Origin: an uncultured Prevotellaceae bacterium
GTDB taxonomy: Bacteria; Bacteroidota; Bacteroidia; Bacteroidales; Bacteroidaceae
DNA: 55,506 nt
Direction of reading: 5' to 3'
NCBI GenBank assembly: GCA_902800435.1
Contig: CADCEQ010000008.1
Location: 82,071-137,576 of the forward strand
Shown: positions 44,619-51,599 of the stretch, in pieces
Layout of the letters: the number at the start of each line of letters is the position of its first letter
Position numbering within the stretch: the stretch's first letter is position 1
Position numbers and translations under genes: made by a program
The notes under the pieces: generated by a model
What the model was told of the DNA's origin: nothing
Database searches by the model: none
Seen by the model: the letters and a program-made list of their open reading frames with translations, nothing else

Positions 44619-45566
44619 ATGAAAAAAGTAACGTTCCTTTCTCTTTGGGTTTTACTTCTCGGGTTTGTGTTTGCTTCGTGCGAGAAGGCAGTGTTAGACG
44701 ATGAGAGCAACAGTGAGTCACAGAGTTCCAACGTAGTCATCAGGGTCTCCGACATTGAGACTGGCTGGTCGGCAGGCTGGTCGGGAGTCGAAACACGCGC
44801 TCTGGTAAACGTTTCTGAGGTTTGCAGCCGTTTGTGCTTTGCTGTCTATCAGAACGGTACCCGCGTGAAATACAAGAACCAGGCTGCTGGAGATTCTGAC
44901 TTCGGCGTCTTCTCGCTCGAACTGGAGTCGGGCAGTTATCAGTTGCTTGTTTTGGCTCATAGCGGCAATGCTAATCCTGCTACAACCAACCCGAACAAGT
45001 TGCAGTTCACCAATCCTGAGAGTTCGAACGGAACAGGCTATACCGACACCTTTTATTATTATGGCGACCTGGTTGTGTCGGGCGACAAGACAACTGCTGA
45101 TATCAGCATGAAGCGCGCCACATCGAAGTTCTGCCTGGTGACCACAGACACGAAGCCTGCCAACATCAAGAAGTTCCAGTTCTACTACGAAGGCGGTAGT
45201 GGAGCCCTCGATGCCACCACGGGCTTCGGTTGTGTCAACTCCAAGCAGTCCGTATTCGTCAATCTCGATGATTCTCAGACTGACCAGACCCTGCAGTTCG
45301 AGATGTACACCTTCCTTCACGCAGAGACGGGCAACGTCACATTTACCGTAAAAGCCTTCGATGCCAAAGAGGACATCATTTACACCAAGGAGTTCAAGGA
45401 TGTGCCCATGCAGCGCAACTGCATTACCCGCTATACGGGAAAATTCTTTGTGACCGACACTCCCGACGTTCCCGACACTCCTGATGATCCCGACCCCGAA
45501 GAGCCTTCGTCGATGGTTGTCATGGTTGACCCGGAGTGGTCGACAGTGCTCGATTACACTTTCTAA
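44619..45566 (+). CDS. Fimbrillin-like (FimB/Mfa2 type) lipoprotein
   Basis: 315 residues with a lipoprotein signal ending FASC (residue ~20). Two beta-rich domains follow: VVIRVSDIETGWSAGWS with ETRA shortly after, the pattern of FimB/Mfa2-type anchor subunits, and a second domain with FTVKAFDAKEDIIYTKEF. The C-terminus has an Asp/Pro linker (DTPDDPDPEEPS) and ends WSTVLDYTF, a closing strand often seen in these proteins. Probably on the outer membrane surface. No other fimbrial subunit gene is adjacent, so a stand-alone adhesin or anchor is possible. Confidence 0.68.
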   Translation: MKKVTFLSLWVLLLGFVFASCEKAVLDDESNSESQSSNVVIRVSDIETGWSAGWSGVETRALVNVSEVCSRLCFAVYQNGTRVKYKNQAAGDSDFGVFSLELESGSYQLLVLAHSGNANPATTNPNKLQFTNPESSNGTGYTDTFYYYGDLVVSGDKTTADISMKRATSKFCLVTTDTKPANIKKFQFYYEGGSGALDATTGFGCVNSKQSVFVNLDDSQTDQTLQFEMYTFLHAETGNVTFTVKAFDAKEDIIYTKEFKDVPMQRNCITRYTGKFFVTDTPDVPDTPDDPDPEEPSSMVVMVDPEWSTVLDYTF

Positions 45567-45589
45567 AAGCTGGGGACATTTTGTTTATC

Positions 45590-45683
45590 GCGAGCCGCCA
45601 CCTCGCTTTCGTCAGGCGCCACCTCATGATTACGAGGCGGCGCCTGGTGATTATCGGCCATTTTGAAGGGTAAAAGGCCCTTC
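45590..45683. repeat. Hairpin cluster between fimbrillin-like gene and HTH regulator
   Basis: Three hairpins in a row: GCGAG/CTCGC (45590-45604), CAGGCGCCACCTC with GAGGCGGCGCCTG (45613-45625 and 45634-45646, one wobble), and GAAGGG/CCCTTC (45665-45670 and 45678-45683). GCCACCTC recurs in the first two. Same three-hairpin plan as the arrays at 12948 and 29268, with a different sequence. Confidence 0.65.
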
Positions 45684-45760
45684 TGCAAACTTTTGCGAAC
45701 TGAAAGGGCAGTTGCGAATTATTGCAAACAGAAAAATTTGGAGGATTGCGGAAAAACCCG

Positions 45761-45768
45761 TATCTTTG
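45761..45768 (+). promoter_or_regulatory. -7 box immediately upstream of membrane HTH gene
   Basis: TATCTTTG followed by CACT and then ATG at 45773; the transcript would be leaderless. Confidence 0.7.
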
Positions 45769-45772
45769 CACT

Positions 45773-46420
45773 ATGATTTACGAATTGCTCATAGGACTGG
45801 TGGTTTACGCGCTGCTGTTCGCAGTGACGGTGCAGAGCAGCCGCCGCAAGGTGACGGCCATGCAGGAGCGCCTCGACAAGGTGCGCGCGCTGCAGGCACA
45901 GCAGCTGGCACAGAGCGCACAGAGCATCGCGCAGAACGAGGCGAAGATCATGGAGCTGGAGTCGCTGCTGAAGAAGCTGGGCGACGAGAACTCGCTGCTG
46001 CGGCTGGAACTGGAGGAGAAGAAGGCCACGCTTACATATAATAATAAGGTGGCGATGATTGAGCAGGAGAAGCGGCAGCAAGCCGAGACAGCCATCTTCG
46101 CGTCGGACATCTACCAGCGGCTGCAGGACAGCCTGAACAGCGGCCGCAGTCTGACGAACAACGACTGGATGAAGCTGACGACGCTGGTTGACAGCATCTA
46201 CACGGGCTTCACCGAGAAGCTGTACGACCTCTACCGCATGACGGAACAGGAGTACCACGTGAGCCTGCTCATCAAGATCAGGATTCAGCCGAAGGACATT
46301 GCCCTGCTGACGGCCCACTCGAAGGAGAGCGTCGCCACGACGCGTAGCCGACTCTACCAGAAGGTATTCAACAAGAAGGGCTCCTCGAAGGACTGGGATG
46401 ACTTTGTATTATCACTTTAA
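45773..46420 (+). CDS. Membrane-anchored coiled-coil protein with LuxR-like C-terminal HTH
   Basis: 215 residues from ATG at 45773. One N-terminal membrane helix (IYELLIGLVVYALLFAVTV), then a long coiled coil (~22-110, heptads such as QNEAKIMELESLLKKLGDEN), a linker, and a C-terminal ~60-residue module with EYHVSLLIKIRIQPKDIALL, SVATTRSRLYQKVF and KDWDDFVLSL. That module matches the HTH end of the Bacteroidetes TPR-sensor regulators, but the N-terminal TPR sensor is absent. Whether it still binds DNA at the membrane is unknown. It heads an operon with NfeD and SPFH genes. Confidence 0.72.
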   Translation: MIYELLIGLVVYALLFAVTVQSSRRKVTAMQERLDKVRALQAQQLAQSAQSIAQNEAKIMELESLLKKLGDENSLLRLELEEKKATLTYNNKVAMIEQEKRQQAETAIFASDIYQRLQDSLNSGRSLTNNDWMKLTTLVDSIYTGFTEKLYDLYRMTEQEYHVSLLIKIRIQPKDIALLTAHSKESVATTRSRLYQKVFNKKGSSKDWDDFVLSL

Positions 46421-46432
46421 AGCATAAAGGTT

Positions 46433-46888
46433 ATGATTGACTATTTTACACAACATCTGTGGCAGCTGTGGGCGGTGGTAGCCGTCGTCTGCCTGATTCT
46501 GGAACTGACAGCGGGTGACTTCTTCATCATCTGCTTCTCAATCGGCGCCGTCTTTGCAGCCGTCACAGCGCTGATAGGCGGCAACGTCTACTGGCAGCTG
46601 GCCATGTTTGCCCTGTTCACGCTGGTCTGCCTCTTCTGGGTTCGCCCGTTTGCAAAGCGTTACCTGCACCGCGGCGAGGACACCCGCGTGAGCAATGCCG
46701 ACGCGCTGATGGGGCGTCAGGGCAGAGTTGTCGAGACGGTGGCCCGCGACGGCTTCGGCCGCGTACAGATTGACGGCGACGTGTGGAAGGCCGTCACCAA
46801 CGAGCCGCAGGACATTCCCGAGGGCGCTAACGTGCGCGTGGTAGGCCGCGAGAGCACCATTATTACCGTAGAGACAATTAACCAATAA
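46433..46888 (+). CDS. NfeD-family membrane protein
   Basis: 151 residues: two or three hydrophobic segments at 8-75 (LWAVVAVVCLILELTAGDF; WQLAMFALFTLVCLFWV) and a C-terminal OB-fold domain (~90-150) with GRQGRVVETVARDGFGRVQI. This is the short NfeD form without a ClpP-like protease. NfeD partners with SPFH proteins; the SPFH gene follows after 28 bases, in keeping with a shared membrane-microdomain role. Confidence 0.9.
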   Translation: MIDYFTQHLWQLWAVVAVVCLILELTAGDFFIICFSIGAVFAAVTALIGGNVYWQLAMFALFTLVCLFWVRPFAKRYLHRGEDTRVSNADALMGRQGRVVETVARDGFGRVQIDGDVWKAVTNEPQDIPEGANVRVVGRESTIITVETINQ

Positions 46889-46916
46889 ATAACAAACTAA
46901 CAAAACCACAGACATT

Positions 46917-47861
46917 ATGACTTATGTTCTCATTGCAATCGTAGTTTGTGTCATCCTCTTCGCCAAGATGGCACTGGTGATCATCCCGCAGTCGGAAACC
47001 AAGATTGTGGAGCGGCTCGGACGCTATTATGCCACGCTGCAGCCGGGTATCAACATCATTATCCCGTTCATCGACCGTGCCAAGTCGATTGTGGTGCTCA
47101 ACCACGGGCGCTACCAGTACTCGACGACTATCGACCTGAGGGAACAAGTGTACGACTTCCCGAAGCAGAACGTGATTACGAAGGACAACGTGCAGACGGA
47201 AATCAACGCCCTGCTCTACTTCCAGATTGTCGACCCCTTCAAGGCTACCTACGAGATTAACAACCTGCCCAACGCCATCGAGAAGCTGACGCAGACCACG
47301 CTGCGTAACATCATCGGTGAGCTGGAGCTCGACGAGACGCTGACCTCGCGCGACACCATCAACAAGAAGCTGTCGGCCGTGCTCGACGATGCCACCGACA
47401 AGTGGGGCGTCAAGGTGAACCGTGTTGAGCTGCAGGACATTACGCCTCCCGACTCCGTGCTGACCGCTATGGAGAAGCAAATGCAGGCCGAGCGTAACAA
47501 GCGTGCCCAGATTCTGACGTCGGAAGGTCAGAAGGCAGCCGAGATCCTGGCTTCTGAAGGTGAGAAGACCGCTATCGTCAACAAGGCTGAGGCTGCCAAG
47601 CAGGAGGCCATCCTGCAGGCTGAAGGTGAGGCCCAAGCCCGTATCCGCGTAGCCGAGGCCGAGGCAAAGGCCATCGAGCTGATAACCGAGGCTGTGGGCA
47701 AGTCGACCAACCCCGCCAACTACCTGCTGGCTCAGAAGTATATCCAGATGATGCAGGAGCTGGCCGAGGGCGACAAGACGAAGACCGTCTACCTGCCCTA
47801 CGAGGCGACCAACCTGCTGGGCTCTATCGGCGGTATCAAGGACCTGTTCAAGGCTGACTAA
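46917..47861 (+). CDS. SPFH/band 7 (stomatin-like) membrane protein
   Basis: 314 residues. An N-terminal membrane segment (2-20) is followed by the band 7 domain (~25-190): IPQSETKIVERLGRYYATL, GINIIIPFIDRAKSI, DNVQTEINALLYFQI, and LDETLTSRDTINKKL. Then a coiled Ala/Glu-rich stretch (ILASEGEKTAIVNKAEAAKQ) and a short C-terminus. Resembles QmcA/stomatin; probably oligomeric in the inner membrane. It follows the NfeD gene. Confidence 0.93.
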   Translation: MTYVLIAIVVCVILFAKMALVIIPQSETKIVERLGRYYATLQPGINIIIPFIDRAKSIVVLNHGRYQYSTTIDLREQVYDFPKQNVITKDNVQTEINALLYFQIVDPFKATYEINNLPNAIEKLTQTTLRNIIGELELDETLTSRDTINKKLSAVLDDATDKWGVKVNRVELQDITPPDSVLTAMEKQMQAERNKRAQILTSEGQKAAEILASEGEKTAIVNKAEAAKQEAILQAEGEAQARIRVAEAEAKAIELITEAVGKSTNPANYLLAQKYIQMMQELAEGDKTKTVYLPYEATNLLGSIGGIKDLFKAD

Positions 47862-47865
47862 GCTT

Positions 47866-50580
47866 ATGCGAATGGTTAGGACAATGACTCTGGCAGTGGT
47901 CGTCATAGCGACGGTCGCTGCCTCTGCGCAGGATGAGCCGCGCGCGTCGTCGAGCCGCTATCTGCCTGCTTTCAAGAAGGCCGACGTGAGCATGGCCTTC
48001 GACATCGGGGCCGAGGGACGGCGCTTCGAGCCAACGTGGGGCCTCGACCTGGCGTGGATCAACGAGCAGAACCTCAGGAAGGGCGTCAACCACATGCTGA
48101 AGGAGAACGTCGGCATCGGGCGAAGCTCGTTCAGGGTGCTCAACCCCCTGAAGGGCGATACGGCCCTGACCAGCGACCAGATAGCGGGACTGCGCGAACG
48201 GTCGAACCTCTTCAATACGGTGGTTTCACAGACGCTGCCCTTAGTGCTGAACTGCGACAACGGCTACAGGCCTGAAGGGCACACGGGCTCGAACATCAAC
48301 ACCTACTACACGACCAACAAGCGGGCCAACAAGGAGCACTGGGCAGCAGCCATAGCCGCCCACGTGGCCTGGATGCAGAAGAACACGAAGCACCCCGTAG
48401 CCGGCGTGTCGCCCTTCAATGAGCCCGACTTCGACACCGACGAACTGGCTCAGGGCACGGCTGCCGACGAGCGCGACGTGGCCCGGCTGCTGAAGCAGAA
48501 CTATAAGGACGTGCTCGGCGAGGCTATCATTGCCGGCGGCAACACACTGAACAACGACAAGGCGCTGTCGTGGTACAACACCGGCAAGCAGTTCTACGAC
48601 TGGGGCAACACCCACCAGCTGGCCGGCTCGTTCGACAACTTTGCCCGGTTCTTCCAGCAGGTAGCGAAGGACGGTAAAGTGGGCTACGACGACGAGATGC
48701 ACAACACGGTCGAGGCGATGGTCGGACTGGAGTACGGCATGACCGTCGGCATCTGGTGGGGTTTCGACAGCCGCACGCGCGGCGAGTTCTGCCAGATAAG
48801 CCGCAACGGCACTCGGCTGGCCTACGGCGAGCACCGCGACAACTGGACGGCAGCCTCCGTCTGGCGCCACGACGACGGTCGGGTGAAGGCCTTCATCGGC
48901 TCGAGCGAGCGCCAGGCTGTGACCACCAGCTACCAGTTCGTATCGAAGGACCGCGACGTCTACTACGACGGCTACGGCCCCGTGCGTGAGTTCAGGATGG
49001 AGATTCCCGGCGGCACAGGCTACCAGAAAGGGCAGACCAACGCCGAGCGCGTCATCGACATTACATGGGGCGACGACGTGCCGCCCGCAGTCATCGACGG
49101 AACCTACAAGATTGTCTGCAAGCAGACGGGCAACGTCGTGGCCTGGACATCGACCGGCTCTGGCGTGTTGCAGCAGAAGTTTGCCGAGGGCAACAAGAAG
49201 CAGCAGTGGACGGTGAAGCCCTGCAGCAGCCGCACGGGCGGCGACTACAGCTTCTACGACATTGCCTCGGTGGCCGACGAGCGTGTTCACATCAACGTGA
49301 AGAACTACTCGACCGCCAGCGGAGGCGAGACGATAGCCTGGGCACAGGACGCCCCGACGAGCAACGAGCAGTGGTATCTGGAGTATGCCGGCAACGGCTA
49401 CTACTACCTGCGCTGCCGCGAGAGTGCGCTCTATCTGGCTGCTTCAGGCACGACGGCTCAGGCAAGGCTCGTCCAGACGAACATGCTGCCCGAGAATGCC
49501 CGCAGCCGCATGATGTTCCGCTTCCTGCCGCTCGACGTCGACTACGACACCCAGGCTCCGGCAGCCCCCGAGGGACTGACCGCCACGCCCCACGCCGCCT
49601 CGGTAACGCTGACGTGGAACGCCTCGGCCGACACCGACCTGGAGGGCTACATGGTGGTGCGCGCGCAGGCTGGTACCGACGATTGGAACACCATTGCCCG
49701 CAAGCTGACCACGACCACCTACACCGACAATACCTGCCGTCCGGGAATAGCCTATATCTATAAGGTGAAGGCCATTGACCGCGCCCAGAACCTCTCCGAG
49801 CCCTCGGCTACGGCAGAGGCAGCCCCAACGGCTGAGCGCTCGATGACGGCCCGCTGGCAAATGGAGGGCAATACTCAGGACCAGACGGAGAACATGATGG
49901 ACGCCGCTCTTGCTGCTGCTGGCAGCTACGTTGACGGTCGCACAGAGGGCACTAAGGCGCTGCGCCTGAACGGTACGTCGCAGTTCGTGCAGCTGCCCTA
50001 CGAGATAGCCGACGCCGACGAGCTGACGGTGGCCATGTGGGTGAAGATGCGCAGCAGCAGTACCTGGCAGCGGCTTCTCGACTTCGGCAACGACACCGAG
50101 CACTACATGTTCCTGACGCCCAAGAACAGCTACACCAACGTCATGCGCTTCGCCATCAAGAACGGCGGCGACGAGCAGACACTCGACTGCAAGACGGCGC
50201 TGGCCTCGTCGCAGTGGAAGCACGTGGTGCTGACCATCGGCGGTGGCCGCACGGCCATCTACGTCGACGGTGAGGAGGCAGCCTCGACGACGGCCATCAC
50301 CATCAGTCCCAGCGACATACGCCCCGTGCTCAACTACATCGGACGCAGCCAGTTTGCCGCCGACCCGCTGATGAGTGCCGACATCGACGACGTGCGCGTC
50401 TACAACTATGCTCTGACTGCCGACGACGTGAAGACGCTCATGGATGGCGGCGAGCTGACTGCCGTCGAGAGTCCCGATACCGACCGGCAGCCGGCAGCCA
50501 TCTACGGCATCGACGGCGTGAAGCGCCCTGAAGCCCGCCGCGGCCTGAACATTATCGACGGTAAGAAAGTTGTAAGGTAA
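47866..50580 (+). CDS. Secreted multidomain glycoside-hydrolase-like protein with GKKVV-type tail
   Basis: 904 residues; paralogue of the protein at 41735-44524 with the same order: signal peptide (to ~ASAQ), GH-A-like barrel with the classic NEP motif in SPFNEPDFDTDE and YDDEMHNTVEAM, ricin-type stretch, fibronectin type III, LamG-like domain. The tail differs: instead of dockerin repeats it ends AIYGIDGVKRPEARRGLNII then DGKKVVR, resembling the short C-terminal signals of Prevotella exported proteins (possibly type IX secretion). It begins 4 bases after the SPFH stop with no promoter box between. Substrate unknown. Confidence 0.82.
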   Translation: MRMVRTMTLAVVVIATVAASAQDEPRASSSRYLPAFKKADVSMAFDIGAEGRRFEPTWGLDLAWINEQNLRKGVNHMLKENVGIGRSSFRVLNPLKGDTALTSDQIAGLRERSNLFNTVVSQTLPLVLNCDNGYRPEGHTGSNINTYYTTNKRANKEHWAAAIAAHVAWMQKNTKHPVAGVSPFNEPDFDTDELAQGTAADERDVARLLKQNYKDVLGEAIIAGGNTLNNDKALSWYNTGKQFYDWGNTHQLAGSFDNFARFFQQVAKDGKVGYDDEMHNTVEAMVGLEYGMTVGIWWGFDSRTRGEFCQISRNGTRLAYGEHRDNWTAASVWRHDDGRVKAFIGSSERQAVTTSYQFVSKDRDVYYDGYGPVREFRMEIPGGTGYQKGQTNAERVIDITWGDDVPPAVIDGTYKIVCKQTGNVVAWTSTGSGVLQQKFAEGNKKQQWTVKPCSSRTGGDYSFYDIASVADERVHINVKNYSTASGGETIAWAQDAPTSNEQWYLEYAGNGYYYLRCRESALYLAASGTTAQARLVQTNMLPENARSRMMFRFLPLDVDYDTQAPAAPEGLTATPHAASVTLTWNASADTDLEGYMVVRAQAGTDDWNTIARKLTTTTYTDNTCRPGIAYIYKVKAIDRAQNLSEPSATAEAAPTAERSMTARWQMEGNTQDQTENMMDAALAAAGSYVDGRTEGTKALRLNGTSQFVQLPYEIADADELTVAMWVKMRSSSTWQRLLDFGNDTEHYMFLTPKNSYTNVMRFAIKNGGDEQTLDCKTALASSQWKHVVLTIGGGRTAIYVDGEEAASTTAITISPSDIRPVLNYIGRSQFAADPLMSADIDDVRVYNYALTADDVKTLMDGGELTAVESPDTDRQPAAIYGIDGVKRPEARRGLNIIDGKKVVR

Positions 50581-50625
50581 ATGATGTTTTTTCGGTAATT
50601 TGTTGCAGAATCCAGCTTTTTTGTG

Positions 50626-50633
50626 TAATTTTG
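50626..50633 (+). promoter_or_regulatory. -7 box of dapA promoter
   Basis: TAATTTTG in the context GTGTAATTTTGCACCCAAAT, almost identical to the promoter at 11746-11753. TTTGTTGC about 25 bases upstream may be the -33 element. Confidence 0.72.
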
Positions 50634-50655
50634 CACCCAAATTGACGCAAAGAGA

Positions 50656-50705
50656 TAACATCATGGTACAAAACATATTCTAACATCATGGTACAAAACA
50701 TATTC
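50656..50705 (+). repeat. Perfect 25-base tandem duplication covering the dapA start
   Basis: Unit TAACATCATGGTACAAAACA plus TATTC occurs at 50656-50680 and again at 50681-50705. The first copy holds ATG GTA CAA AAC ATA TTC followed by TAA, a six-codon minigene (50663-50683) ending just before the real ATG at 50688. Both the ATG and its upstream bases are therefore duplicated. Confidence 0.95.
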
Positions 50706-51575
50706 AAGGGGCTTGGCATTGCGCTGATTACCCCGTTCTGTGAAGACGGCTCCGTTGACTACGACTCGCTGAAACGATTGGTTCAGTATCAGTTGGACAA
50801 CGGTGCCGACTTCTTTTGTATTCTGGCCACTACCGGCGAGACGCCCACGCTGACACCCGAAGAGAAGCTCACCATCAAGAACCTCGTGGTCGACATTGTG
50901 CAGGCCCGCGTGCCCATCCTCATGGGCTGCGGAGGCTACAACACGGCTGCCGTGGTCGAGGATCTCAGGACGGGCGACTTCAAGGGCATCGACGGCATTC
51001 TGAGCGTCTGTCCCTACTACAACAAGCCCTCGCAGGAGGGACTCTACCAGCACTTCAAGGCCATTGCCGCCGCAACGGAGCTGCCCGTGGTGCTCTACAA
51101 CGTGCCGGGCCGCACGGGCGTCAACATGAAGGCTGAGACCACCGTCCGGCTGGCCCGCGACTGCCGCAACATTGTAGCCATCAAGGAGGCCAGCGGCAAT
51201 CTGGAGCAGGTCGACGAAATCATTAAGAACAAGCCCCGCGACTTCGACGTCATCTCGGGCGACGACTCGCTGACGTTCCCGATGGTCTCCTGCGGTGCCG
51301 TGGGTGTTATCTCGGTCATCGGCAATGCGCTGCCCAAGGAGTTCTCGAAGATGATACGCCTGCAAATGCGCGGCGAGTACGACCCAGCGCGCAAGATTCA
51401 CCACCGCTTCACCGACCTCTTCTCGCTGCTCTTCGTCGACGGCAACCCCGCTGGCGTGAAGGCCATGCTCCACGAGATGGGCTTCATCGAGAACGTGCTC
51501 CGTCTGCCCCTTGTTCCCATGCGCATCAACAACATGCAGCGCATGTCGGAAATTCTGAAAGAACTGAAGATTTAG
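50688..51575 (+). CDS. dapA: 4-hydroxy-tetrahydrodipicolinate synthase DapA
   Basis: Condenses pyruvate with aspartate semialdehyde for lysine and diaminopimelate. 295 residues. GIALITPFCEDGSVDY, FCILATTGETPTLTPEEK (Thr pair), VVLYNVPGRTGVNM (Tyr) and IVAIKEASGN (Schiff-base Lys) are the expected active-site motifs. Start at the second of two duplicated ATGs (50688). Confidence 0.97.
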   Translation: MVQNIFKGLGIALITPFCEDGSVDYDSLKRLVQYQLDNGADFFCILATTGETPTLTPEEKLTIKNLVVDIVQARVPILMGCGGYNTAAVVEDLRTGDFKGIDGILSVCPYYNKPSQEGLYQHFKAIAAATELPVVLYNVPGRTGVNMKAETTVRLARDCRNIVAIKEASGNLEQVDEIIKNKPRDFDVISGDDSLTFPMVSCGAVGVISVIGNALPKEFSKMIRLQMRGEYDPARKIHHRFTDLFSLLFVDGNPAGVKAMLHEMGFIENVLRLPLVPMRINNMQRMSEILKELKI

Positions 51576-51599
51576 TCTTTTAACTAAACTGCTGTCGGC

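Noticed and set aside
41735..50580. Polysaccharide utilisation locus
   Set aside because: Despite two hydrolase-like proteins there is no SusC/SusD pair or dedicated hybrid sensor in the region.
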